Shown here one piece after another: positions 1 through 6,016 of a DNA stretch of 33,415 nucleotides. The notes under the pieces are model-generated. The model was not told the origin of the DNA. It saw nothing but the letters and a program-made list of their open reading frames with translations, and ran no database searches. The stretch lies in the NCBI GenBank assembly GCA_964574105.1, contig CAZNKH010000004.1, positions 1-33,415 of the forward strand, in the 5' to 3' direction. A program made the position numbers and the translations under genes. Every line of letters begins with the position of its first letter. Position 1 is the first letter of the stretch. This DNA comes from UBA9988 sp964574105. Its GTDB lineage: Bacteria > Patescibacteriota > Minisyncoccia > Phycocordibacterales > UBA9988.

Positions 1-28
1 TTGTTCCTTGGTACTTAGCACCTGCTAC

Positions 29-454
29 TTATTTGATCACCTCTACTCCCATAGAGCGGGCAGTGCCCTCTATCATACGCATAGCCCCCTCAATATCGGC
101 GACATTCAAGTCTACCATCTTCTTCTCGGCAATCTCTTTAACCTGTGCCTTAGTAATTCTCCCTACCTTCTGTGTGCCTGTTTTGCCAGCACCTTTATCC
201 AGCTTGGCGGCTTTCAGAATAAATTGTGGGACGGGAGAGGTTTTGAGGATAAAGTCAAAGCTCCGGTCGTCGTAAATACTCACAATCACAGGAACAATAT
301 CCCCTGCCATTTGCGCGGTTGCCGCGTTGAACTTACTCACAAAGTCGCCGATGTTGATACCAGCTGGCCCAAGCGCCGTACCTACCGGCGGAGCTGGGGT
401 CGCCTTCCCTGCAGGGATCTGGAGCTTTATCTCTTTGGTTACTTTCTTAGCCAT
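29..454 (-). CDS. rplK: 50S ribosomal protein L11
   Basis: L11 forms the stalk base of the large subunit, binds the GTPase-associated region of 23S rRNA and takes part in factor-dependent GTP hydrolysis. The 141-residue product has the usual family length, an N-terminal domain with the proline-rich PPVGTALGPAGINI stretch (about residues 22-35) and a C-terminal RNA-binding domain with a KTGTQKVGRITKAQ segment (about 91-104). It is the last gene seen of the secE-nusG-rplK unit, 10 nt after nusG. It is one of the few genes here with a clear Shine-Dalgarno sequence (AAGGAG, about 7 nt before the ATG). L1 (rplA), its usual downstream partner, would lie beyond the window edge. Confidence 0.98.
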   Translation of the reverse strand: MAKKVTKEIKLQIPAGKATPAPPVGTALGPAGINIGDFVSKFNAATAQMAGDIVPVIVSIYDDRSFDFILKTSPVPQFILKAAKLDKGAGKTGTQKVGRITKAQVKEIAEKKMVDLNVADIEGAMRMIEGTARSMGVEVIK

Positions 455-464
455 ACGCGTCTCC

Positions 465-1040
465 TTATATCCTTTTTACCTGTAAAAAGTCAAGTTCCAA
501 GGGGGTCTCGCGGCCAAACATAGATACGAGTACTTTCACCTTACCGCGATCAGTATCTACCTCAGCAACTTTACCCTCAAAGTCTTTAAATGGACCATCA
601 ACAATCTGCACTGACTCTCCGGTAACGAGCTCAATGGTATGTTTGACCGTCTCATCACCCATACGGGAGAAGAGCTCGGCAACCTCCTTTTCGTTCAGTG
701 GAACAGGGATTACTCCAGAGCCAACGAATCCGGTCACACGCGGCGTATTGCGCACCACATACCAGCTCTCGGGATCATAGATCATCTCCACCAGCACATA
801 GCCGGGGTAAATCTTCTCTTCCACCGTGATGCGCTTGCCACCCTTCACCTTCACAATCTTTTCAATCGGCACCATCACATTAAAGATCTTCCCTTCCATC
901 CCAAGAGACTCTATGCGCTGTTTGAGGTTCCTGAGCACCGTATTCTCGTAGCCGGAGTAGGTGTGGATTGCATACCAGCATTTGTCGCCAGAGGGCGATG
1001 TCTCAAGGAGAGAGTCTGATTGTGGAGCGTCAGATTCCAT
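465..1040 (-). CDS. nusG: Transcription termination/antitermination protein NusG
   Basis: NusG binds RNA polymerase, modulates pausing and Rho-dependent termination, and can couple transcription to ribosomal protein S10. The 191-residue product has a short polar N-terminal extension (about residues 1-20), the NGN domain (WYAIHTYSGYE near residue 22, PGYVLVEM near 78) and a C-terminal KOW domain (GPFKDFEGKVAEVD, about 149-162). It follows secE by 5 nt with no Shine-Dalgarno sequence, so translational coupling is likely. The secE-nusG-rplK order is the classical one, but here the unit directly follows rplB. The shared leader carries a terminator-like hairpin that could make the operon responsive to elongation factors (inference). 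Confidence 0.97.
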   Translation of the reverse strand: MESDAPQSDSLLETSPSGDKCWYAIHTYSGYENTVLRNLKQRIESLGMEGKIFNVMVPIEKIVKVKGGKRITVEEKIYPGYVLVEMIYDPESWYVVRNTPRVTGFVGSGVIPVPLNEKEVAELFSRMGDETVKHTIELVTGESVQIVDGPFKDFEGKVAEVDTDRGKVKVLVSMFGRETPLELDFLQVKRI

Positions 1041-1045
1041 AGGTA

Positions 1046-1225
1046 TTACACAATAAGTGCGCCAATAAGGTAGGTAAAGACAAGGTCAAAGAGTGCAAGA
1101 AAGAGTGATATGCCCGCAGAAAAAATAATCACCGTCAAAGTAAAATTGACTGCCTGATTGCGCGTTGGCCAATTCACATGATTGAGCTCACGCTTGGTCT
1201 CTTCAAGATATGTTCCAATACTCAT
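1046..1225 (-). CDS. secE: Preprotein translocase subunit SecE
   Basis: SecE is the small clamp subunit of the SecYEG channel in the cytoplasmic membrane. The 59-residue reading frame starts with ATG at 1225, has an amphipathic N-terminal helix with the conserved family pattern ETKRELNHVNWPTRNQA (residues 9-25; the VxWPxR core is diagnostic), then a single hydrophobic membrane helix (about 28-56), and ends in TAA. Length and topology match single-span SecE proteins. It lies 5 nt upstream of nusG, the standard neighbour. No Shine-Dalgarno sequence is visible. The start lies about 22 nt after the stem of a terminator-like hairpin in its leader. Confidence 0.95.
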   Translation of the reverse strand: MSIGTYLEETKRELNHVNWPTRNQAVNFTLTVIIFSAGISLFLALFDLVFTYLIGALIV

Positions 1226-1232
1226 AGATGTA

Positions 1233-1259
1233 GTCTAAATAAAAACGCCCCGCAGGGCA
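1233..1259 (-). terminator. Terminator-like hairpin in the secE-nusG-rplK leader
   Basis: On the minus strand GCCC-TGCG-GGGC forms a short GC stem (extendable by one U-G pair) followed by GTTTTTATTT. It can end transcripts coming from rplB, but it also lies just after the predicted secE promoter and before the secE start. It would therefore also act as an attenuator for secE-nusG-rplK. Confidence 0.6.
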
Positions 1260-1267
1260 ACTCATAT

Positions 1268-1297
1268 AGAGTACACCCGCGGGACATTCTTTGTCAA
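1268..1297 (-). promoter_or_regulatory. Predicted secE-nusG-rplK promoter
   Basis: On the minus strand a perfect -35 TTGACA (1292-1297) is followed 18 nt later by TACTCT (1268-1273), a weaker -10. The predicted RNA start falls near 1261, only a few bases before the terminator-like hairpin. The promoter sits between the rplB stop and secE, which supports a separate transcription unit. Confidence 0.55.
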
Positions 1298-1329
1298 GTG
1301 ATTACAAAAAGAGAAATGAGTAGACTATT

Positions 1330-2172
1330 TTACGAGCGTTTGCCTACCTTACGGCGAGAGACAATGAAGAGATTTGAGTACTTTTTAGGGCGACGCGTCT
1401 TTTGACCCTTGCCAGTTGGCTTACCCCATGCACTCTTCGCACGGCGAAGACCGCGTCCTTGGCGTCCTTCACCACCTCCGTATGGGTGATCAACGGGGTT
1501 CATCGCGCTGCCGCGCACAGTGGGGCGGATCCCCATCCAGCGAGAGCGGCCAGCCTTCCCTATCTTTACCAGCTTGTACTCCTCATTAGAGACTGCACCG
1601 ATGCTCGCCCATGCATTCTCACTAATGCGATGCACCTCCGTTGAAGGCAGCTTCACATTCACATAGCCTGCGTTTGAACCTAAGACCTCTGCAAAACTTC
1701 CTGCCGAGCGTACCAACTTGGCACCGCCCTTAGGCTTCATTTCAATGTTGTATATAAAGGTTCCTGCAGGAATGCGCTTCAAAGGTACGCGGTTCCCCAC
1801 CTTCAATTCCGCTTTTTCAGAGACAATAAAGGTATCCCCCGCCTTCATATTCTGCGGGATGAGTACATAGCGTCGCTCACCGTCGCGATAGAGTGCAACC
1901 CCAATAAAGCCTGACCGATTTGGATCATACTCAACAGACTTAAGCTGTGCAGGAATATCGTACTTGTTGTAACTAAAATCAACTGCACGGTAGAGCCGTT
2001 TATGCCCGCCACCCTTATGGCGTACCGTGACTCGCCCGTCCGCATTCCTTCCCACATGGCGTTTACCACCTGTTGTTAGTGACTTGAGCGGCTTGGCATG
2101 CGTCAATACCCCCTTGTATGTAACAGTGCTCATATTGCGGCGCGATGGTGTTGTTGCGTGATATGTTTTCAT
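1330..2172 (-). CDS. rplB: 50S ribosomal protein L2
   Basis: L2 is a core large-subunit protein near the peptidyl transferase centre that helps join the subunits. The 280-residue product has the usual length, with RHKGGGHKRLYR near residues 51-62, the OB-like and SH3-like RNA-binding body, and the late signature MNPVDHPYGGGEGR (about 225-238) containing the conserved histidine. It is the last gene of the tuf-rpsJ-rplC-rplD-rplW-rplB run. In most bacteria rpsS, rplV and rpsC follow. Here the operon ends and a new promoter for secE begins, so the rest of the S10/spc clusters must be elsewhere. The gene starts 9 nt after rplW. Confidence 0.98.
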   Translation of the reverse strand: MKTYHATTPSRRNMSTVTYKGVLTHAKPLKSLTTGGKRHVGRNADGRVTVRHKGGGHKRLYRAVDFSYNKYDIPAQLKSVEYDPNRSGFIGVALYRDGERRYVLIPQNMKAGDTFIVSEKAELKVGNRVPLKRIPAGTFIYNIEMKPKGGAKLVRSAGSFAEVLGSNAGYVNVKLPSTEVHRISENAWASIGAVSNEEYKLVKIGKAGRSRWMGIRPTVRGSAMNPVDHPYGGGEGRQGRGLRRAKSAWGKPTGKGQKTRRPKKYSNLFIVSRRKVGKRS

Positions 2173-2181
2173 ACAGTATGA

Positions 2182-2484
2182 CTATCCTAATTCAATCGTC
2201 TCCCCCTTCTTTAAAAAGACAATCGCTTTTTTAAATCCTGCTCGCACGCCACGTATACCACGACGACCAACACGACGCTTGGATGGAACAGAGATAACAT
2301 TCACTTTTATCGGGTTTACCTTATAGAGCTCTTTCACCGTACGGATAATATCACTCTTCGTTGCACGCGCTGATGCAACAAATACATATGCCCCCTTCTC
2401 GGCAAGTCCTGCTGCGCGCTCGGTGACATGCGGTTTAATGAGTGTCGTGGCGCTCCGTTTCGTGTTGTGTGCAATGGACGACAT
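2182..2484 (-). CDS. rplW: 50S ribosomal protein L23
   Basis: L23 lies at the exit of the nascent-chain tunnel and is the docking site for trigger factor and SRP. The 100-residue product has the family landmarks: KPHVTERA near the start (about residues 18-25), YVFVASARATK (about 33-43), and the basic RRVGRRGIRG loop (about 70-79). It begins 1 nt after the rplD stop with no Shine-Dalgarno sequence, so translation is probably coupled. Its partner trigger factor is encoded in this window at 30562-31572. Confidence 0.96.
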   Translation of the reverse strand: MSSIAHNTKRSATTLIKPHVTERAAGLAEKGAYVFVASARATKSDIIRTVKELYKVNPIKVNVISVPSKRRVGRRGIRGVRAGFKKAIVFLKKGETIELG

Positions 2485-2485
2485 A

Positions 2486-3151
2486 CTATTTACTCATCCG
2501 CTCAGAAAGTTTTTTAAAACCGTCCTTCGGATTTGCAATAACAATGTACTCGTAGGTAAGCAAATCCATTGGACTTACGGTGCGCAACTCCTCAACGCGG
2601 ACACTGGGGATATTACGAAAACCCTTTACCATATCTCCCTCAAGAGCAGGAGTGGTAATAAGCGCGCGCTTGCCACGGGAGTAGCGTAGATGTGGACAAT
2701 TCGCAATCTCGGCAAGCTTACCGAGGCGTTGTGATGCCTCCTTTGTTTTTGGTACTGAGAGCGCCGCCCCCTCCACGAAGAGAATCTCCCCATCACGCAA
2801 TTTCTGTGAGAGTACCGTAAGTAGTGCCTTGTCGCGCATCTTTTTATTTATTTTCCGCACATAGTTACGCTCGTTTGTCGGCCCGTGAGTAACTCCACCA
2901 CCCTTCCACAAAGGCGAGCGAACAGAGCCGTGACGAGCTCGGCCAGTCCCCTTTTGGCGCCAGGGCTTTCTACCGCCACCGCGCACATCTCCACGATCTT
3001 TTGTGTGTGCGGTATTAGTGCGTGCATTACTACGCATTGCAGTAATCACTTGGTGTACGAGGTCTGCATTCCACGGGAGTGCAAAAAATTCACCCGGTAC
3101 AGTGACCGTCCCCGCCTTCTTACCATCCCATGTGTATACTTCGTGTTCCAT
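2486..3151 (-). CDS. rplD: 50S ribosomal protein L4
   Basis: L4 binds 23S rRNA and lines the constriction of the exit tunnel through an extended loop. The 221-residue product has the loop signature GGGRKPWRQKGTGRARHGS (about residues 58-76) and a Rossmann-like globular remainder. The ATG at 3151 (MEHEVYTWDG) is preferred over an upstream in-frame ATG at 3190, because the latter would overlap the rplC stop and add residues not typical of the family. Spacing to rplC is 19 nt. In some bacteria L4 represses its own operon; no such site is evident here. Confidence 0.97.
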   Translation of the reverse strand: MEHEVYTWDGKKAGTVTVPGEFFALPWNADLVHQVITAMRSNARTNTAHTKDRGDVRGGGRKPWRQKGTGRARHGSVRSPLWKGGGVTHGPTNERNYVRKINKKMRDKALLTVLSQKLRDGEILFVEGAALSVPKTKEASQRLGKLAEIANCPHLRYSRGKRALITTPALEGDMVKGFRNIPSVRVEELRTVSPMDLLTYEYIVIANPKDGFKKLSERMSK

Positions 3152-3170
3152 ATTCTTTATCCGCTCAGCA

Positions 3171-3785
3171 CTATACGGCCGTAACAGCAATCAGCGTTCC
3201 GCGGCGACCGGGGATTGCTCCTCCGATATAGAGCTCACCCTTCTCGGTATCAACACGGAGTACTTTCAAATTTTTAACCGTTACCTGATCTCCTCCCATA
3301 CGGCCCCCCATACGGATCCCCTTAAATACGCGCTGTACACCAGAGGCCCCAATAGAGCCTGGCTCGCGCTCGGAATGCTTTTGGCCGTGACTGCGACGCC
3401 CACCGTGAAAGCCGTGACGCTTCACTACACCCTGAAAGCCCTTCCCCTTAGAGATGCCAGAGACCATTACGGTGTCGCCGGCGATAAATTGACTCACATC
3501 CATCGTGTCACCTACCTTTTTTTCATCATCCTCCTCTACGCGAAACTCTTTAAGCGTCTTAAAGAGCCCGCCAGAGGCCTTGAGATGCCCCTTGAGTGGT
3601 TTGGTGATCGACTTCTCTTTTGCCACAGCAAAGCCCACTTGAATGGCAGTATAGCCATCCCTCTTTTTTGTACGGACTTGTGTCACGGTGACGGGACCGG
3701 CTTTGAGTACGGTTGCGCCATAGGCGTTACCGCTCTCATCAAAGAGTTCCGTCATCGCTTCCTTTGTGGCGAGTAAGTACTTCAT
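3171..3785 (-). CDS. rplC: 50S ribosomal protein L3
   Basis: L3 is an early assembly protein of the large subunit that reaches towards the peptidyl transferase centre. The 204-residue product has the conserved segment VVKRHGFHGGRRSHGQKHSE (about residues 121-140) followed by the IRMGGRMGGDQVTVKNLKVL region (about 157-176). The N-terminus MKYLLATKEAMTELFDESG is typical of CPR-type L3 in my reading. It follows rpsJ by 7 nt, without a Shine-Dalgarno sequence. Confidence 0.97.
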   Translation of the reverse strand: MKYLLATKEAMTELFDESGNAYGATVLKAGPVTVTQVRTKKRDGYTAIQVGFAVAKEKSITKPLKGHLKASGGLFKTLKEFRVEEDDEKKVGDTMDVSQFIAGDTVMVSGISKGKGFQGVVKRHGFHGGRRSHGQKHSEREPGSIGASGVQRVFKGIRMGGRMGGDQVTVKNLKVLRVDTEKGELYIGGAIPGRRGTLIAVTAV

Positions 3786-3792
3786 AGAATAA

Positions 3793-4194
3793 CTACATCA
3801 TCTTCACATCAATATGCACACCCGACGGGAGTGAGAGGTTGGTAAGACTCTCAACAATCTTTGGATTAGGATTCAAGATGTCTAAGAGTCGTTTATGAAT
3901 ACGCATCTCAAATTGCTCACGCGAGTTCTTATCAATAAAGGACGCGCGATTCACAGTGTAACGCTTAATACCTGTTGGGAGTGGCACAGGACCGCGCATT
4001 TTGGCATCGTAGCGGAGTGCAGTATCTACAATCTGTTTGACTGAAGCATCCAGCACCTTATTCTCGTATGCAGAAATACGGATGCGAAGTTTCCCCAACT
4101 CACCTTCCTTGAGTGCTACCTTAGCCACGCTCGCCCGCTTGCGCGGAGTCGCAGAACTCTTAGTCTTTGCTTTTGTCGGAGTCGTCGTAGTCAT
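3793..4194 (-). CDS. rpsJ: 30S ribosomal protein S10 with N-terminal extension
   Basis: S10 is a small-subunit head protein and also the ribosomal partner of the NusG KOW domain. The conserved core begins near residue 34 (KLRIRISAYENKVLDASVKQ) and contains GPVPLPTGIKRYTVNRA (about 72-88), giving about 100 core residues. The 133-residue product starts at ATG 4194 and carries about 33 extra N-terminal residues rich in Thr, Ala and Lys. An internal GTG (about residue 28) could give a shorter form, but neither start has a convincing ribosome binding site. An upstream in-frame ATG at 4209 is less likely. It lies about 40 nt after tuf. Confidence 0.93.
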   Translation of the reverse strand: MTTTTPTKAKTKSSATPRKRASVAKVALKEGELGKLRIRISAYENKVLDASVKQIVDTALRYDAKMRGPVPLPTGIKRYTVNRASFIDKNSREQFEMRIHKRLLDILNPNPKIVESLTNLSLPSGVHIDVKMM

Positions 4195-4233
4195 AGTGTG
4201 AAGGAACAAGATGAGTGCAAAACGCGCTCCTTA

Positions 4234-5427
4234 TTAGGCAATAATCTTGGTTACTGTACCGGCGCCCACGGTGTGGCCACCTTCGCGAATGGCAAAGCGC
4301 TGTTTCTCCTCCAATGCAACTGGGGCAACCAGCTTTACTTTGAAGGTAGCGGTGTCGCCAGGCATAACCATCTCAACACCCTCATTTAGATTCACATCAC
4401 CCGTTACATCCGTGGTACGGATATAGAATTGTGGCTTGTAACCATTAAAGAACGGCGTGTGACGGCCACCCTCATCTTTGGTGAGAATATAGGCTTGTGC
4501 TTCAAATTCAGTATGAGGCGTCACTGATCCTGTCTTAGAGAGTACCTGTCCGCGAGTAATATCCTCCTTTTTAACACCGCGCAGAAGAATACCGGCATTG
4601 TCGCCCGCCATACCCTCGTCAAGCTGTTTGTTGAACATTTCAATTCCGGTCACCGTTGTTTTGACAGTATCTTTGATACCGACAATCTCTACTTCATCAC
4701 CGACCTTCACTACACCGCGCTCAATACGGCCGGTTACCACAGTACCGCGTCCTTCAATTGAGAAGATGTCTTCAATCGGCATGAGGAATGGCTTAGAAGT
4801 GTCGCGAACTGGTTCAGGGATGTACTCATCAAGCGCCTTAGCAAGCTCTAGAATCGGCTTTGCGGCCTCATCCTCGGCTGACTTTGCGTCAAGTGCTTTG
4901 AGTGCAGACCCACGAATGACTGGGGTTGCTTTGCCGTCGTACTCGTACTTGGTCAAAAGATCACGGACCTCCTCCTCAACAAGATCAACGAGCTCCTTAT
5001 CGTCAACCATATCTACCTTATTTAAGAAGACCACAATCTTTGGCACACCCACTTGACGGGCAAGAATAATGTGCTCACGCGTCTGGGGCATCACACCGTC
5101 AGTTGCGGCAACCACAATTACCGCGCCATCCATTTGGGCGGCACCGGTAATCATGTTCTTAATGTAATCGGCATGACCAGGCGCATCAATGTGTGCGTAG
5201 TGACGAGTCGCTGTCTCGTACTCATTGTGAGAAAGCGCAATGGTAATACCGCGCTCGCGCTCTTCAGGAGCATTGTCAATCTCGTTGACTCCGCGCATTT
5301 TAACCTTATTCCCCGCGAGGTTAAGGACATGCAAGATAGCCGCGGTGAGCGTTGTCTTGCCGTGGTCAACGTGTCCGATGGTGCCGACATTAACATGCGG
5401 CTTGGAACGATCAAATTTGTCTGCCAT
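4234..5427 (-). CDS. tuf: Elongation factor Tu
   Basis: EF-Tu is the GTPase that delivers aminoacyl-tRNA to the ribosomal A site. The 397-residue product has all three domains. G-domain motifs are G1 GHVDHGKT (residues 18-25), G2 in ERERGITI (56-63), G3 DAPGH (81-85; most bacteria have DCPGH) and G4 NKVD (136-139). The C-terminus ends in the usual VTKIIA. It heads the tuf-rpsJ-rplC-rplD-rplW-rplB unit, with its own strong promoter and an approximately 100-nt leader containing two hairpins. No Shine-Dalgarno sequence precedes the ATG. It is separated from fusA by about 590 bp, unlike the classical str operon in which the two are adjacent. Confidence 0.99.
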   Translation of the reverse strand: MADKFDRSKPHVNVGTIGHVDHGKTTLTAAILHVLNLAGNKVKMRGVNEIDNAPEERERGITIALSHNEYETATRHYAHIDAPGHADYIKNMITGAAQMDGAVIVVAATDGVMPQTREHIILARQVGVPKIVVFLNKVDMVDDKELVDLVEEEVRDLLTKYEYDGKATPVIRGSALKALDAKSAEDEAAKPILELAKALDEYIPEPVRDTSKPFLMPIEDIFSIEGRGTVVTGRIERGVVKVGDEVEIVGIKDTVKTTVTGIEMFNKQLDEGMAGDNAGILLRGVKKEDITRGQVLSKTGSVTPHTEFEAQAYILTKDEGGRHTPFFNGYKPQFYIRTTDVTGDVNLNEGVEMVMPGDTATFKVKLVAPVALEEKQRFAIREGGHTVGAGTVTKIIA

Positions 5428-5477
5428 AGTGCTGTTGTTGATTAAATAATGAATGCTAATAACACGACTCTTTCACA

Positions 5478-5493
5478 TCCGTGCGGACACGGA
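5478..5493 (-). other. Second hairpin in the tuf leader
   Basis: TCCGTG-CGGA-CACGGA forms a perfect 6-bp stem with a 4-nt loop between the terminator-like hairpin and the tuf start. It has no T tract. Together with the upstream hairpin it gives the tuf mRNA a structured 5' leader; any regulatory role is inference. Confidence 0.5.
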
Positions 5494-5504
5494 CGCTGTT
5501 TGTA

Positions 5505-5530
5505 CAATAAAAAGCACGCAGAATGCGTAC
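5505..5530 (-). terminator. Terminator-like hairpin at the start of the tuf leader
   Basis: On the minus strand GTACGCA-TTC-TGCGTGC folds into a 7-bp stem (one U-G pair) with a 3-nt loop, immediately followed by TTTTTATT. The predicted RNA start is near 5529, so this hairpin would be at the very 5' end of the transcript. It cannot serve an upstream gene in any obvious way, which points to attenuation or 5'-end protection. Confidence 0.65.
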
Positions 5531-5535
5531 CTAGG

Positions 5536-5563
5536 ATACTAACAGAACTCCAAAGGAAGTCAA
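5536..5563 (-). promoter_or_regulatory. Predicted tuf operon promoter
   Basis: On the minus strand -35 TTGACT (5558-5563) and -10 TAGTAT (5536-5541) are 16 nt apart, with an extended TGT just before the -10. This is one of the best promoter matches in the window and fits a highly expressed operon. Confidence 0.75.
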
Positions 5564-5614
5564 CCCCATAAAACTCGTGTGCTCGCCAGAGGGCAGACCT
5601 CTTGGTAGAATATA

Positions 5615-5643
5615 TTGACAGATAGACTGTAATATGCTACTAT
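5615..5643 (+). promoter_or_regulatory. Promoter of a small plus-strand transcription unit
   Basis: TTGACA (5615-5620), a 17-nt spacer ending in TGC, and TACTAT (5638-5643) form an extended -10 promoter pointing into the fusA-tuf gap. With the terminator at 5938-5962 it defines an approximately 310-nt transcript starting near 5650. Confidence 0.7.
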
Positions 5644-5681
5644 AAGCAAAGGCATTAAGTACCGGAAAAACGACTTGGTCT

Positions 5682-5900
5682 TTGAAAGGGAGTTTTGATG
5701 GAGAAGATACAATTGAGATTCGTGTCGATGGCACCCGCATTGCCAACATTGTAGAGATACAAAATAAGCGCGATTATCTCATTATCACTGATAGATCAGT
5801 TAGAGCAATGTTCGTCATACGCGCTTCTGATTGCCGCAGGCGTAACAACACCTGCACTCCTACTGAACAAGTTCCTCCGTCACCAAGTAATTCTTACTAG
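5682..5900 (+). CDS. Small hypothetical protein, TTG start (or part of a non-coding RNA)
   Basis: I do not recognise this product. The frame is open from 5646 to the TAG at 5900, but the only plausible start is TTG at 5682, without a Shine-Dalgarno sequence. The 72-residue translation alternates hydrophobic and charged residues (DTIEIRVDGTRIANI, then DYLIITDRSVRAMFVI), as expected for a small beta-rich domain, and ends in a Pro/Ser/Thr-rich tail. A competing ATG at 5698 in another frame has a good GGGAG ribosome binding site but encodes only 18 residues. The transcript is bounded by its own promoter (5615-5643) and terminator (5938-5962). It could be a small protein, a dual-function RNA or a structured RNA. 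It lacks signatures I would expect of RNase P, tmRNA or SRP RNA. Confidence 0.4.
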   Translation: MKGSFDGEDTIEIRVDGTRIANIVEIQNKRDYLIITDRSVRAMFVIRASDCRRRNNTCTPTEQVPPSPSNSY

Positions 5901-5937
5901 GTGCATAATCCCCTTCTTGCAGTCCCACCTCTATTTT

Positions 5938-5962
5938 GGCCCTCCACAACGAGGGCCTTTTT
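5938..5962 (+). terminator. Intrinsic terminator of the small plus-strand unit
   Basis: GGCCCTC-CACAAC-GAGGGCC is a perfect 7-bp stem followed by TTTTTG. It is oriented to end plus-strand transcription from the 5615 promoter, just before the convergent fusA 3' end. Confidence 0.85.
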
Positions 5963-5974
5963 GTTTGTTTAACA

Positions 5975-6007
5975 AAAAATGACTGAAGTCAGACTTCAGT
6001 CATTTTT
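5975..6007. terminator. Bidirectional palindromic terminator at the fusA 3' end
   Basis: AAAAATGACTGAAGT (5975-5989) and its exact reverse complement (5993-6007) flank a CAG loop. The outer A/T runs give a T tract on either strand, so it can stop both the small plus-strand unit and fusA. The inner core (TGACTGAAGT and ACTTCAGTCA around YAG) is repeated in the palindrome at 15604-15646. Confidence 0.8.
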
Positions 6008-6016
6008 ACATTAAGG

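Noticed and set aside
639..1019. 126-codon plus-strand frame opposite nusG
   Set aside because: It is the antisense shadow of a clearly recognised nusG and has no promoter or ribosome binding site of its own.
3152..3190. Longer rplD starting at an ATG overlapping rplC
   Set aside because: The extra residues are not part of L4, and the ATG at 3151 gives a standard start.
4034..4047. TGACTGAAG inside rpsJ, similar to the palindrome core
   Set aside because: It is a single one-sided partial match within a conserved gene and is expected by chance; it is not evidence of an uptake sequence.
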